Of a DNA stretch of 64,000 bases, positions 44,551 through 55,463 are shown piece after piece. The stretch's first letter is position 1. Every line of letters starts with the position of its first letter. The notes beneath the pieces were generated by a model. It was given only the letters and a program-made list of their open reading frames with translations, was not told the origin of the DNA and did no database searches. Origin of the DNA: Bog-473 sp963704355 (GTDB taxonomy: Bacteria; Actinomycetota; Acidimicrobiia; Acidimicrobiales; RAAP-2); NCBI GenBank assembly GCA_963704355.1, contig OY969891.1, positions 1,426,001 through 1,490,000 of the forward strand. The letters run 5' to 3'. The translations under genes were made by a program, and so were the position numbers.

Positions 44551-45027
44551 ATGCGCGTCGCCGTCGGCTCGGATCACGCCGGGTTCGACCTGAAGGAGAT
44601 CCTGAGGGTCGAGCTGGCGGCGCTCGGACATGACGTCACCGACCACGGCACCTCGAATGCGGTGGCGTCGGTCGACTACCCGGATTTCGGCGAGGCGGTC
44701 GGCCGAGCCGTGGCCGCCGGGCGGGCCGACCTCGGGGTCTGCGTCTGCGGGACCGGCAACGGGATCGCCATGGCGGCGAACAAGGTCCCGGGCGTCCGGG
44801 CCGCCGTCGTCCACGACGTCACTACGGCCGGCCAGGCCCGGCGCCACAACCACGCCAACGTCGTGTGCTTCGGAGCGCGCACGACCGGGGCGACCGTGGT
44901 GCTCGATGCACTCGCTGCCTTCCTCGATGCGCCGGAGGAGCACGGGCGCCACGACCACCGGATCGAAAAGCTGGCGGCCCTCGACGGGGACCTCGCCCGC
45001 CACCGTTCACTCGAAGGGACCCCATGA
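44551..45027 (+). CDS. rpiB: Ribose-5-phosphate isomerase B
   Basis: A 158-residue RpiB/LacAB-type isomerase interconverting ribose 5-phosphate and ribulose 5-phosphate in the pentose phosphate pathway. Marks: VAVGSDHAGFDLKE at the start, the active-site Cys in CVCGTGNGIAMAANK, and phosphate-binding HNHANVVCFGAR. TAGACT at 44537-44542 ends 8 bp before the ATG, suggesting a near-leaderless mRNA. The stop overlaps the glyA start (ATGA). The tail after residue 145 is longer than in E. coli RpiB. Confidence 0.96.
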   Translation: MRVAVGSDHAGFDLKEILRVELAALGHDVTDHGTSNAVASVDYPDFGEAVGRAVAAGRADLGVCVCGTGNGIAMAANKVPGVRAAVVHDVTTAGQARRHNHANVVCFGARTTGATVVLDALAAFLDAPEEHGRHDHRIEKLAALDGDLARHRSLEGTP

Positions 45028-46307
45028 GCAGCTACGAGACCGCGCTGGCGTCCGACCCCGAAGTGGCCGACCTCATCGGCCAGGAGCTGAACCGGCAGCA
45101 GACGACGTTGCAGCTGATCGCCTCGGAGAACTTCACCTCGCCCGCCGTGCTGGCCGCCACCGGCTCGGTGCTCACCAACAAGTACTCCGAGGGGTACCCG
45201 GGACGCCGGTACTACGGCGGCAACCAGATCATCGACGAGGTCGAGGACCTCGCCCGCGACCGGGCGACGGCGCTCTTCGGCGCGGAGCACGCCAACGTGC
45301 AGCCTCATGCGGGTGCAAACGCGAACCTGGCCGTCTACCAGGCGCTGCTCGAGCCGGGTGCGACGGTGCTCGCCATGCGCCTCGACCATGGCGGCCACCT
45401 CACCCACGGGTCGCCGGCGTCCATCGTCTCGAAGTTCTGGCGCTTCGTGTCCTACGGCGTGACGCCCGAGTCCCAGGACGAGTCCGATCCGGGCGAGGTG
45501 ATCGACTTCGACCAGGTGGCCGACTTGGCCAAGCGGGAGAAGCCGGCGCTGATCGTGGCCGGATCGACGGCCTACGCGCGCATCATCGATCCGTTGCCGT
45601 TCCGGGAGATCGCAGACTCGGTAGGGGCTGCCTTCATGTTCGACGCCGCTCATCCCGCCGGACTCATCGCCGGCGGGGTCCATCCCAGTCCGGTCGGCAT
45701 CGCCGACGTTGTCACCCTCACGACGCACAAGACGCTGCGCGGACCCCGGGGCGGGGCCATTTTGTGCGGGCAGGACCTGGCCAAGCGGATCGACAGCGCG
45801 GTGTTCCCCGGGCTGCAAGGCGGCCCCCTCGAGCACGTCATCGCGGCCAAGGCGGTCGCGTTCGCCGAGGCGGCCCGGCCCGAGTTCCGCCAGTACGCGG
45901 CGCAGATCGTCGCCAACGCGGCAGCACTGGCCGACGCGCTGGCCGGGCACGGCTTCCGCCTGGTGTCGGGCGGCACGGACAACCACATGCTGCTCGTCGA
46001 CCTGCGGCCCTTCGACGCCGACCTGACCGGGAAGGAGGCGCAGGAGGTGCTCGACCGCGCCGGGATCACCTGCAACCGCAACACGATCCCCGACGACCCG
46101 CGCTCAGCGTTCCAGACGTCCGGGCTCCGTCTGGGCACGGCAGCCGAGACCACGGCGGGCATGGGCCCGACCGAGATGCAGCTCGTGGCGGACCTGCTTG
46201 TGCGCACCCTCAAGGCCCGGAGCGACGACGGGGAGATTGCGGCGGTGCGGTCCGAGGTCGCCGCGCTCTGTGCGGCCTTCCTGCCCTACCCCGACCTGCT
46301 CGGATAA
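45024..46307 (+). CDS. glyA: Serine hydroxymethyltransferase
   Basis: A 427-residue PLP enzyme making glycine and methylene-tetrahydrofolate from serine. The PLP lysine is K236 in TLTTHKTLRGPRGG. Also present are LIASENFTSPAVL, YSEGYPGRRYYGGN and PHAGANANLAVY (PHSGANAN in most homologues). The substrate-carboxylate Arg lies in TSGLRLGTAAET, matching SGIRIGTPA. The length is standard. The ATG overlaps rpiB by 4 bp and wecA follows after 3 bp, so this is a tight rpiB-glyA-wecA operon. Confidence 0.97.
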   Translation: MSSYETALASDPEVADLIGQELNRQQTTLQLIASENFTSPAVLAATGSVLTNKYSEGYPGRRYYGGNQIIDEVEDLARDRATALFGAEHANVQPHAGANANLAVYQALLEPGATVLAMRLDHGGHLTHGSPASIVSKFWRFVSYGVTPESQDESDPGEVIDFDQVADLAKREKPALIVAGSTAYARIIDPLPFREIADSVGAAFMFDAAHPAGLIAGGVHPSPVGIADVVTLTTHKTLRGPRGGAILCGQDLAKRIDSAVFPGLQGGPLEHVIAAKAVAFAEAARPEFRQYAAQIVANAAALADALAGHGFRLVSGGTDNHMLLVDLRPFDADLTGKEAQEVLDRAGITCNRNTIPDDPRSAFQTSGLRLGTAAETTAGMGPTEMQLVADLLVRTLKARSDDGEIAAVRSEVAALCAAFLPYPDLLG

Positions 46308-46310
46308 CGC

Positions 46311-47516
46311 ATGCCCGACATCGGCTGGTACGGCCTGATCCTGGCGATAGCCGCAGGGGCAACGGCCGCACTGACCGTCCCGGCCAAGCGCATCGCCATC
46401 AAGGTGGGCTACATCGCGCACCCTGGCGACCGGTCGGTGCACAAGAAGCCGATTCCTTACGGCGGGGGCGCCGCCATGTTCATGGGGTTCCTCGTGGCCG
46501 TGGTCTCGGCGTCCGCCGTCCCCCAGCTCCGGTCCATCTTCGAGGACTCGCCCGAGATGATGGGTGTGGTCCTGGCGGCGGGTGCGATGTTCGCCGTCGG
46601 GCTGATCGACGACGTCCGCGACATGTCGGCGCCGGCGAAAATGGCGGGGCAGGTCCTCGCTGCGAGCATCCTCTACTTCTTCGGCGTCACCATGTGGCAG
46701 CTGAAGATCCCGTTGGCCGGGTTCTTCGTCCTGGGGCCGGCGATCCTCCCGCTGATCACCGCCGTGTGGGTCATTGCGCTCACCAACGCGGTCAACCTCA
46801 TCGACGGGCTCGACGGCCTGGCCGCCGGAGTGGTCGCGATCGGCGGGGGTGCCCTCGCGATCTACGGGATCCGGCTGATGGGTCTCGGGCTGATACCGAG
46901 CGACAACGTGGGGCCCCTGGTGGCGACGATCGCGTGCGGCATTTGCCTCGGCTTCCTTCCCTTCAACTTCAACCCCGCCCGGATCTTCATGGGTGACGCC
47001 GGCGCGCTCTTCCTAGGGCTGTTGATGGCCGCCTCCACCATGGTGATCGGGGGCCGCGTGCCGACCGACGTCCCGATCAGCGGCGTGACCTACTTCTTCT
47101 TTGCGCCCCTGTTCATCCCGCTCCTGATCCTCGGGGTGCCGCTCGTGGACATGGCGTTCGCCTTCGTCCGCCGAACGGCCCGGGGGACGGGCTTCGACAC
47201 GCCCGACAAGGAGCACATCCACCACCGCCTCTTGCGCCTCGGGCACGGCCCCCGTCGCAGCGTGATCATCCTGTGGGCCTGGACGGCCATCCTCTCGAGC
47301 TTCTTGTTGTTCCCCCTCTTCGTGCACCAGGTCAACGCCTTCATCCCCATCGGCGCCGCCGCCCTGGGCGTCGGCCTCTACACCTTCTTCCACCCCGGCC
47401 TCCGGCGCGGCAACGGCGAGGACGAGGACGGGAAGAGCCAGGACCCCGACCAGGGGATTCCCGTCACCAACGGCCGGGTCGAGCGGGTCAGCGAGGTCGT
47501 CAGGTTCCCCTCGTGA
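46311..47516 (+). CDS. wecA: Undecaprenyl-phosphate sugar-1-phosphate transferase
   Basis: A 401-residue MraY/WecA-family protein with about 11 membrane helices. It transfers GlcNAc-1-phosphate (or a similar sugar phosphate) to undecaprenyl phosphate, starting cell-wall polymer synthesis. Marks: VHKKPIPYGGGAAMF, the DDxxD-type GLIDDVRDMSAPAK, NAVNLIDGLDGLAAG, FNPARIFMGDAGALFLG and the His-rich loop KEHIHHRLLRLGH. It lies before the ATP synthase operon, as in many actinobacteria. The exact donor sugar is inferred from family, so TagO/Rfe naming is equally possible. Confidence 0.93.
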   Translation: MPDIGWYGLILAIAAGATAALTVPAKRIAIKVGYIAHPGDRSVHKKPIPYGGGAAMFMGFLVAVVSASAVPQLRSIFEDSPEMMGVVLAAGAMFAVGLIDDVRDMSAPAKMAGQVLAASILYFFGVTMWQLKIPLAGFFVLGPAILPLITAVWVIALTNAVNLIDGLDGLAAGVVAIGGGALAIYGIRLMGLGLIPSDNVGPLVATIACGICLGFLPFNFNPARIFMGDAGALFLGLLMAASTMVIGGRVPTDVPISGVTYFFFAPLFIPLLILGVPLVDMAFAFVRRTARGTGFDTPDKEHIHHRLLRLGHGPRRSVIILWAWTAILSSFLLFPLFVHQVNAFIPIGAAALGVGLYTFFHPGLRRGNGEDEDGKSQDPDQGIPVTNGRVERVSEVVRFPS

Positions 47517-47697
47517 TCGTTTGGACGGCATCTGGGCCGGGATGCGATGATGACGCCTGTGTACCCCGTCCACCTCGCCTCGCCCGATGCCGCCGATGCG
47601 GCCTCGCGGACGATGGACTCCGGCGCGCCACGCACCGCGTAGGGGGGCAGCAGTCTCGTGCGTGGTCAGGTAACCGTCGTCGGTCGCGCCCGTCCGG

Positions 47698-47988
47698 GTG
47701 AGCGACCAGGACGACTCGGACGCCCCGGAAACCCCGAAGGGCTCCTCGGAGCCGGAGAGCTCCTCGGAGCCTGCGAACGCCCCGGAGGGCCCGAAGCCCC
47801 TTCCGGGCGCCGCTGCCTTCCTGGGGATGGGCCTCACGGCCGCCATTTGCGTGGGGATAGGCATCGGCCTCGGGATATGGCTGGACGACGTGTTCGGTAC
47901 GGCGCCGATCTTGTTGTTGATCGGGCTCGCGCTTGGTCTGGTCACCGCGGCGATGGGCGTCGTCCAGCAGATCCGCACCTACATCTAG
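47698..47988 (+). CDS. atpZ: AtpZ-like ATP synthase accessory membrane protein
   Basis: A 96-residue protein from GTG 47698. A charged, Pro/Ser/Glu-rich cytosolic N-terminus is followed by two membrane helices: AFLGMGLTAAICVGIGIGLG and TAPILLLIGLALGLVTAAMG. This is the AtpZ layout (also called F0F1 ATPase gene 1), which lies at the head of many atp operons and forms a complex with AtpI. A 181-bp gap separates it from wecA, so an atp promoter may lie there. It is probably the first gene of the atp operon. Confidence 0.8.
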   Translation: MSDQDDSDAPETPKGSSEPESSSEPANAPEGPKPLPGAAAFLGMGLTAAICVGIGIGLGIWLDDVFGTAPILLLIGLALGLVTAAMGVVQQIRTYI

Positions 47989-48013
47989 CGGGCGGCTGCG
48001 CCGAGGTCGGCGC

Positions 48014-48433
48014 ATGAACGTGCTCGACGGGCTCTCCGACCTGGGGGGCAACGCGCTGGCCCGGGTGCTGCGGCGGACCATCATCTCGGCCCTCATCGTC
48101 GGCGCCGTCGCCGTCGTGGTCACCGCGCTGCTCGGCTCGCTGTGGGGCGCGCTCGGCCTATGCATCGGGCTGGCCTTGGCGGTCGTGAACCTCCGGTTCC
48201 TCGACGCCGGAGTGGCCAAGGTCAAGACCGACGGCGAGGTGAACAACAAAGTGTTGCGCCGGGCGATGGGCACCAAGAGCGTCACGCGCCTGGGCATCAT
48301 CACCGTCGTCTGCATCGGCCTGTTGCTCCTCAATGGAGCGCTGGGCATCGGAGCGGTCGCCGGCCTGGTCATCTTCCAGCTGTTGTTCGTTGTCAACGTC
48401 GGCCGCGTCATCCTTTCGCAGGGGATTCAATGA
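48014..48433 (+). CDS. atpI: AtpI-like ATP synthase protein I
   Basis: A 139-residue protein with four predicted membrane helices (IISALIVGAVAVVVTALLGS, WGALGLCIGLALAVVNLRFL and two more). It fits the ATP synthase I family, which helps assemble the c-ring or supports magnesium uptake. The last codons overlap the atpB ATG (ATGA). It lies 25 bp after atpZ. Sequence conservation in this family is low, so the name rests on topology and position. Confidence 0.78.
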   Translation: MNVLDGLSDLGGNALARVLRRTIISALIVGAVAVVVTALLGSLWGALGLCIGLALAVVNLRFLDAGVAKVKTDGEVNNKVLRRAMGTKSVTRLGIITVVCIGLLLLNGALGIGAVAGLVIFQLLFVVNVGRVILSQGIQ

Positions 48434-49161
48434 GCAAGAGCTTCGTGCTCGCCAGCGGGAACATCACGATCGGCGAGCACCACGGCGTCGTGCACGTGGC
48501 GGGTCTGACCATCGACCTCGACGTGGTGTGGACGACGCTGATCGCAGCCGCCATCGTGCTCGGTCTCGGGCTGCTGATGCGCCGTAAGGTCACCTCGGGC
48601 GTCCCCGGCAAGTTGCAGCTGGTCTGGGAGCTCCTGGTCGAGCAGGTCTCGGACCTGGCGCAGTCAGCCATCGGCCCCGAGGGCCTCCCCTTCGTCGGGC
48701 TGGGTGTCACGATCTTCCTCTTCATCCTCATCTGCAACTGGATCGCCTTCATCCCGAGCGGCGAGCCCGGCTTCCTGGCCCCGCCGACCGGGGACGTGAA
48801 CCTGCCGCTCGCCCTGGCCCTGATCGTGATCTTCCTGGTGCACTACAACTCGGTCAAGGTGCGTGGGGCCCGCGGCTACTTCAAGAGCTACAGGGGGGCT
48901 TACGCCGCACTGACGCCGATCAACGTCATTGAGGAGATCACGAAGCCGATCACCCTGACGTTCCGGCTCTTCGGCAACATCTTCTCGGGCGTGCTGATGG
49001 TCACGGTCATCGTCACCCTGATCCCGCCCTACGCGTCGTGGATCGGACTGGCCATCTGGAAGCCCTTCGACGAGCTGTTCATCGGGGCCATCCAGGCCTA
49101 CATCTTTGCCCTCCTCACGATCATCTACCTGGGCATGGGGATGAGCACGGAGGCCCACTAG
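48430..49161 (+). CDS. atpB: ATP synthase F0 subunit a
   Basis: A 243-residue integral membrane subunit that forms the proton half-channels against the c-ring. The essential Arg is R179 in ITLTFRLFGNIFSG. Other marks are FILICNWIAFIPS, PTGDVNLPLALALIV and the C-terminal IQAYIFALLTIIYLG. The N-terminus is short, so the protein is compact. The start overlaps atpI by 4 bp. atpE follows after 52 bp, including a GGAGAAAGAG ribosome-binding site. Confidence 0.97.
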   Translation: MSKSFVLASGNITIGEHHGVVHVAGLTIDLDVVWTTLIAAAIVLGLGLLMRRKVTSGVPGKLQLVWELLVEQVSDLAQSAIGPEGLPFVGLGVTIFLFILICNWIAFIPSGEPGFLAPPTGDVNLPLALALIVIFLVHYNSVKVRGARGYFKSYRGAYAALTPINVIEEITKPITLTFRLFGNIFSGVLMVTVIVTLIPPYASWIGLAIWKPFDELFIGAIQAYIFALLTIIYLGMGMSTEAH

Positions 49162-49213
49162 CGGAAGCGTTTGGACACGCTCTCAAGGATCTCGACAAAG
49201 GAGAAAGAGAAAA

Positions 49214-49486
49214 ATGGCAGGAACAGTTGAAGGTTCGATACGTATCGCCGGTGCCCTCGTCGGTGGCGGGCTCGCGCTGGGCGGGGGCGCCATCGGTGCC
49301 GCAGTCGGCGACGGCCTGGCCGGCTCGCAGACCATCGCGGCCATCGCCCGGCAGCCCGAGATCGAGGCCAAGGCCCGCCAGTACTTCTTCCTGACAGTCG
49401 GTCTGGTGGAGGCCATGTACTTCATCAACCTGCTGTTCATGGTGGTCTTCGTCTACGTCTTCGCCGCCAAGAGCATCACGGCCTAA
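49214..49486 (+). CDS. atpE: ATP synthase F0 subunit c
   Basis: A 90-residue hairpin of two membrane helices. The proton-carrying carboxylate is E66 in TVGLVEAMYFINLL; the polar loop is ARQPEIEAKAR (R46-Q47-P48-E49). Helix 1 has the Gly-rich packing stretch GGGLALGGGAIGAAVGDG. The Gln and Ser/Thr ligands needed for sodium are not seen, so it should be proton-driven. GGAGAAAGAG upstream is a strong ribosome-binding site, as expected for the multi-copy c-ring. Confidence 0.97.
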   Translation: MAGTVEGSIRIAGALVGGGLALGGGAIGAAVGDGLAGSQTIAAIARQPEIEAKARQYFFLTVGLVEAMYFINLLFMVVFVYVFAAKSITA

Positions 49487-49534
49487 CCGAGCCCACTTGT
49501 CCACCCACCGGAGCAAACCCGGAGACCGAGCATC

Positions 49535-50077
49535 ATGACCACCACAGCTGGAATCTTCCTTCTGCCCAACGGCACGTTCTTCGTCGAACTGATCGTTTCG
49601 ATCATCCTGATCCTCCTGATCTACAAGTACGTGCTGCCACCCATCAACAAGGCGATGGAGGAGCGCCAGGAGAAGATCCGAACCTCGCTCGAGGCGGCCG
49701 ACCAGGCGCGTGTTGACGCGGAGGCGGCCGACGACGAGCGGCGGACCGTCCTCGAGCACGCCCGCCAGCAGGCGCGGGAGATCGTGGCGACCGCCAACCG
49801 CACCGCCGAACAGGTGCGGACGGACGCCCAGGCGCGAGGGCAGGGCGAGTACGAGCGCATCGTGGGCAACGCGGACGTCGAGATCGCGTTGGCCCGTCAG
49901 CGAGCCGTCGAGGAAGCCGCCTCCCGCATGGGTGAGATCGTGATGGAAGTCGTGGAGCGGGTGATCGGGCGCGAGCTCAACGCCGAAGCCCACCGAGACC
50001 TGATCGACGAAGCGGTGGCCGCGTTGCGTGCGGACACCACCGGCGGCGCGGCCGCCAGCGCCGGGGCGAGGCAGTGA
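49535..50077 (+). CDS. atpF: ATP synthase F0 subunit b
   Basis: A 180-residue peripheral-stalk subunit. One N-terminal membrane helix (FVELIVSIILILLIYKYVLP) is followed by a long charged coiled coil (EERQEKIRTSLEAADQARVD and beyond). The conserved Pro-Pro after the helix is present. It is a normal separate b subunit, not fused to delta as in mycobacteria. The stop overlaps the atpH GTG (GTGA). Confidence 0.95.
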   Translation: MTTTAGIFLLPNGTFFVELIVSIILILLIYKYVLPPINKAMEERQEKIRTSLEAADQARVDAEAADDERRTVLEHARQQAREIVATANRTAEQVRTDAQARGQGEYERIVGNADVEIALARQRAVEEAASRMGEIVMEVVERVIGRELNAEAHRDLIDEAVAALRADTTGGAAASAGARQ

Positions 50078-51014
50078 ACCCAACGCTTCAGGGGTATACG
50101 GCGGCGGTCGCCGATGCGGCCGGCCGGGCCGCGCTCGGCCCGATCGCGGCCGACCTTGAGGACATTGAGCAGCTCGTCATGTCGAACATGGCACTGCGGG
50201 CCGCGCTGAGCGACACGGCGATCCCGGGACCCTCGCGGCGAGCCGTGCTCTTGGACCTGTTGGAGGGCAAGGTCTCGCCCGAGGCGCGCCGGCTTGCCGC
50301 GTACTCCTCCATGGTGGTTGGCGCGCCGGAGGTTGCCCACGCGTTGGGCTGGCTGGCCAACCGGGTCCGGCACCTGTCCGAGGGTCTGGACGAAGAGCCG
50401 CCGCTGGGTCTCGCCCAGTCCCGTCAGCGCGTCGGCGGCTACGCCACGGCCGTCTACGAGGACATGACGAATGCGCAGCTCGAGTCGCTCGAGGACGACC
50501 TGTTCCGGTTCGCCCGGATTGTCGGGTCGACGCCGCCGCTGCGCGCCGCGCTGAGCGACCGGGACATCGACGTCGATGCCCGCCAGGGGATTGTGACCGA
50601 CCTCCTCGGAGGGAAGGTCCCTGCTACGACCGAGGGGTTGGCTCGCTATGCCGTCGTCGGCGGCCGGGCCCGTGACTTCGTGGGCACGCTGGAGTACCTG
50701 GTGGATGCGACGGCGCAGGCCCGCGGCTGGCGCATCGCCCAGGTGCGGTCGGCCGCGCCCATCGATGACGCCCAGCGGACCGAGCTGGCCGAATCGCTGG
50801 GTACCCTGGCAGGCCAACCAGTGGAGCTCCAGGTCGAGGTCGACGAGTCGCTCCTCGGCGGCGCCTTGATCCGCATCGGTGACCTCCAGGTGGACGCCAC
50901 GGCGCGGGGTCGCATCGACACTCTGCGCGAGCACATCGCCCCGGCCGGCTGGGAACAGGACACGTTCGGCCGACGCGGCCGGAGTTCGACAGAAGATACA
51001 GAGGGAGCAAATTG

Positions 51015-51015
<1 letters not shown>
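50074..51015 (+). CDS. atpH: ATP synthase F1 subunit delta with duplicated N-terminal domain
   Basis: A 313-residue protein, far longer than the usual 175-180. Two copies of the delta N-terminal helical domain can be aligned. The first has LVMSNMALRAALSDTAIPGP and LLEGKVSPEARRLAAYSSMV (about 33-75). The second has IVGSTPPLRAALSDRDIDVD and LLGGKVPATTEGLARYAVV (about 148-190). The C-terminal beta domain (VELQVEVDESLLGGALIRIG) is single. The subunit links F1 to the b stalk. Mycobacteria have a different enlargement, a b-delta fusion with an insertion. The GTG start overlaps atpF; the stop shares one base with the atpA ATG. Confidence 0.93.
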
Positions 51016-52538
<1,523 letters not shown>

Positions 52539-52541
52539 CAG

Positions 52542-53450
52542 ATGGCCGGAGGCCAAGAGCGCATCCTGCGGCAGCGGATCCGCAGCGTGCAATCCACGAG
52601 GAAGATCACCAAGGCGATGGAGCTGATCGCCGCCTCGAGGATCGTGCGCGCCCAGGCCCGCATCGCGGCCAACCGCCCCTTCCGCGACGGCATGGAGCGC
52701 GTGCTGCGGGAGACGGCGGCGGCCGACCCGCAGGCAGCGGCGAAGCTGCTCGGCACGCCGGAATCCCCCCAGCACGTCGGCATGCTCGTCATTGTGGGCG
52801 ACCGCGGCCTGGCCGGCTCGTACAACTCGGGCTCGCTGCGCACGGCGGAGCGGCGGATCTTGGAGTACCAAGCCCGCGGCGTCGCAGTGACGCTGTGGAC
52901 CGTCGGCAAGAAGGCCCCGGGGTACTTCCGCTACCGCGGCGTCGAGCCCGCCGAGTCGTTCACGGGCTTCACTGACCGCCCCGAATTCTCGGACGCCCGC
53001 GCCGTCGCCGCCGTCGTGGCCGCACCGTTCACCTCCGGCGAGATCGACCTCGTCGAGATGGTCTCCACCCGCTTCATTTCGGCCGGCACCCAGCGGGTGG
53101 CGTCGCAGCAGCTGCTGCCGCTCCCGCTGCCCGAGACGGTCGACACCGAGGCCGAGGCAGACGACGCCCATCTGGAGGGCTACACCGAGTTCGAACCCGA
53201 GCCCGCGAAGCTGCTCGTCAACCTGGCGCCGCGGGCACTCGAAGCCGAGATCTTCGCCGCGCTGCTCGAGGGTGCGGCCTCCTTCTTCACGGCCCAGCAG
53301 CGCGCCATGGCGGCCGCCACCGAGAACGCGGACGAGCTCGTCCGCACGCTGACGCGCGTCATGAACCGCGCCCGTCAGGACGCCATCACGACCGAGATCA
53401 TCGAGATCGTCGGCGGGGCCGAGGCGCTCCGCCAATCGAAGGGAGTTTGA
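52542..53450 (+). CDS. atpG: ATP synthase F1 subunit gamma
   Basis: A 302-residue central-stalk subunit. The N-terminal helix is marked by RQRIRSVQSTRKITKAMELI and the C-terminal helix by RAMAAATENADELVRTLTRV with NRARQDAITTEIIEIVGGAEAL. GDRGLAGSYNSG is conserved in the globular part. It starts 4 bp after atpA and is followed at once by atpD. Nothing unusual is seen. Confidence 0.97.
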   Translation: MAGGQERILRQRIRSVQSTRKITKAMELIAASRIVRAQARIAANRPFRDGMERVLRETAAADPQAAAKLLGTPESPQHVGMLVIVGDRGLAGSYNSGSLRTAERRILEYQARGVAVTLWTVGKKAPGYFRYRGVEPAESFTGFTDRPEFSDARAVAAVVAAPFTSGEIDLVEMVSTRFISAGTQRVASQQLLPLPLPETVDTEAEADDAHLEGYTEFEPEPAKLLVNLAPRALEAEIFAALLEGAASFFTAQQRAMAAATENADELVRTLTRVMNRARQDAITTEIIEIVGGAEALRQSKGV

Positions 53451-53455
53451 CCACC

Positions 53456-54907
53456 ATGACCACCACTGCCACCCCCACCGGCGCGGCCACCGTGCGAGAG
53501 GAGGGCCGCGTTGTCGCCATCACCGGGCCGGTGGTCGACATCGAGTTCCCGCCGCACGCTCTCCCCGAGATCAACCAAGCTGTCGAGTTCGACCTCGAGC
53601 TCGACGGCGAGAAGCACACCATCACGGCCGAGGTGGCCCAGCAGATCGGCGACGGACGGGTGCGCTGCATCTGTATGGAGCTGCCCGACGGCCTGGTCCG
53701 CGGGGCCGCCGTGCGCAACCTGGGGCGGGGGATCGAGGTGCCGGTGGGCAACGCCGTCCTCGGTCACGTGTTCAACGTGCTCGGACAGCCGCTCGACACC
53801 GACTCAATCGGAAAGCCGGACGACTACTGGGAGATCCACCGCCCCTCGCCCGCCTTCGACCAGCTGGAGCCGAGCTCCAAGATGTTCGAGACGGGCATCA
53901 AGGTCATCGACCTGCTCGAGCCCTATGTGCAGGGCGGCAAGATCGGCCTCTTCGGCGGCGCCGGCGTGGGCAAGACGGTCATCATCCAGGAGATGATCAA
54001 CCGGGTCGCCCAGCAACACGGTGGCGTGTCGGTGTTCGCCGGCGTGGGCGAGCGGACCCGCGAGGGCACCGACATGTGGCTCGAGATGCAGGAGTCCGGC
54101 GTCATCGACAAGGCGGCGCTGGTGTACGGGCAAATGGACGAGCCCCCGGGCGTGCGCCTGCGCGTCGGCCTCTCCGCGCTGACCATGGCCGAGTACTTCC
54201 GCGACGTCCAGAACCAGGACGTGCTCTTGTTCATCGACAACATCTTCCGGTTCGTCCAGGCCGGCTCGGAGGTGTCGACGCTGCTCGGCCGCATGCCGTC
54301 GGCCGTCGGCTACCAGCCCACCCTCGCCGACGAGATGGGCGAGCTGCAGGAGCGGATCACCTCGACCAAGGGGAAGTCGATCACCTCGATCCAGGCGGTC
54401 TACGTCCCGGCCGACGACTACACCGACCCGGCGCCGTTCACCACGTTCACCCACCTCGATGCCACGACCGAGCTGTCGCGCCAGATCGCCGCGCTGGGCA
54501 TCTACCCGGCGGTGGACCCGCTGGGATCGACGTCGAACATCCTGGCGCCCGAGATCGTGGGCGACCGGCACTACGAGGTGGCCCGTCGCGTGCAGGAGAT
54601 CCTCCAGCGCTACAAGGAGCTGCAGGACATCATCGCCATCCTCGGCTTGGACGAGCTGTCCGAGGAGGACCGGGTCACCGTGAACCGCGCCAGGAAGATC
54701 CAGCGCTTCCTCTCGCAGCCCTTCTTCGTGGCCGAGGTGTTCACCGGCGTGCCCGGGATCTTCGTCCCGATCGACGAGACGGTGGAGTCCTTCGAGGCTT
54801 TGGCCAATGGCGAGCTCGACAACATCCCCGAGCAGGCCTTCCTGAACGTGGGCGGGGTCGAGTCGGTGCTCGAGAAGGCCAAGAAGCTCGAGGCCGAGGC
54901 CGGCTAG
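53456..54907 (+). CDS. atpD: ATP synthase F1 subunit beta
   Basis: A 483-residue catalytic subunit. Walker A is GGAGVGKTV (167-175), the catalytic Glu is in AGVGERTREGTD, and the regulatory DELSEED motif is present in LGLDELSEEDRVTV. ATG 53456 is chosen; an in-frame TTG at 53447 lies too close to GGGAG. It overlaps the atpC GTG by one base. It is standard in length and sequence. Confidence 0.98.
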   Translation: MTTTATPTGAATVREEGRVVAITGPVVDIEFPPHALPEINQAVEFDLELDGEKHTITAEVAQQIGDGRVRCICMELPDGLVRGAAVRNLGRGIEVPVGNAVLGHVFNVLGQPLDTDSIGKPDDYWEIHRPSPAFDQLEPSSKMFETGIKVIDLLEPYVQGGKIGLFGGAGVGKTVIIQEMINRVAQQHGGVSVFAGVGERTREGTDMWLEMQESGVIDKAALVYGQMDEPPGVRLRVGLSALTMAEYFRDVQNQDVLLFIDNIFRFVQAGSEVSTLLGRMPSAVGYQPTLADEMGELQERITSTKGKSITSIQAVYVPADDYTDPAPFTTFTHLDATTELSRQIAALGIYPAVDPLGSTSNILAPEIVGDRHYEVARRVQEILQRYKELQDIIAILGLDELSEEDRVTVNRARKIQRFLSQPFFVAEVFTGVPGIFVPIDETVESFEALANGELDNIPEQAFLNVGGVESVLEKAKKLEAEAG

Positions 54908-55410
54908 TGGCCGACGACGTTTTCGGCGTGGAGGTCGTCACGCCCGAGCAATCCCTCTATGCGGGCGGCGCCCGCTCGGTCGTGCTGGCCACCTCCGACG
55001 GTGCGCTCACCGTGCTCGACGGGCACACGCCCCTGGTGGGCGACGTCGTCCCCTGCGAGCTCAAAGTCGAGGAGGCGGACGGGACCCTGCAGCGCGTGGC
55101 CATGCACGGAGGGTTCCTCCAGGTCGACACGAGCCCCGGTGCCGCCGAGGGACTGGCGGAGGGCGACGGCCCGCTGCCCGGGCTGTCGACCCGCGTCACG
55201 GTGCTCGCCGGAGTGGCCGAGCTGGCCGAGGAGATCGACGTGCCGCGGGCCGAGCTGGCGCGGGACGCGTCCACGCAGCGGTTGAACGAGCTCGGTGCCG
55301 GGCGCGCGCCGGCGGGCGAAGAGGCCGAAGAGAGCTTCGAGGTGTCCCAGGCCCGGGAGTCGCTGGCGCGGGCCGAGTTGCGGCTCGCGGTGGCCGCCGA
55401 CCAGGCGTAG
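54907..55410 (+). CDS. atpC: ATP synthase F1 subunit epsilon, enlarged
   Basis: A 167-residue subunit (typically 120-135). The N-terminal beta sandwich is clear (VEVVTPEQSLYAGGARSVVL, GVLDGHTPLVGDV-like). A Gly/Pro/Ala-rich insertion (SPGAAEGLAEGDGPLPG) lies inside the sandwich, before VTVLAGVAELAEEID, and the C-terminal helices contain an extra loop. The subunit inhibits ATP hydrolysis. The GTG start shares one base with the atpD stop. It is the last gene of the operon. Confidence 0.92.
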   Translation: MADDVFGVEVVTPEQSLYAGGARSVVLATSDGALTVLDGHTPLVGDVVPCELKVEEADGTLQRVAMHGGFLQVDTSPGAAEGLAEGDGPLPGLSTRVTVLAGVAELAEEIDVPRAELARDASTQRLNELGAGRAPAGEEAEESFEVSQARESLARAELRLAVAADQA

Positions 55411-55427
55411 GCGGCACGACTCGGCAG

Positions 55428-55444
55428 CCGGGCCGGAGGCCCGG
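55428..55444. terminator. Hairpin between atpC and glpX
   Basis: CCGGGCC-GGA-GGCCCGG is a perfect 7-bp stem with a 3-nt loop between two converging genes. It may end transcription from both sides. No T-run is present. Confidence 0.6.
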
Positions 55445-55463
55445 GCCCTCATGCGAGCTCGTG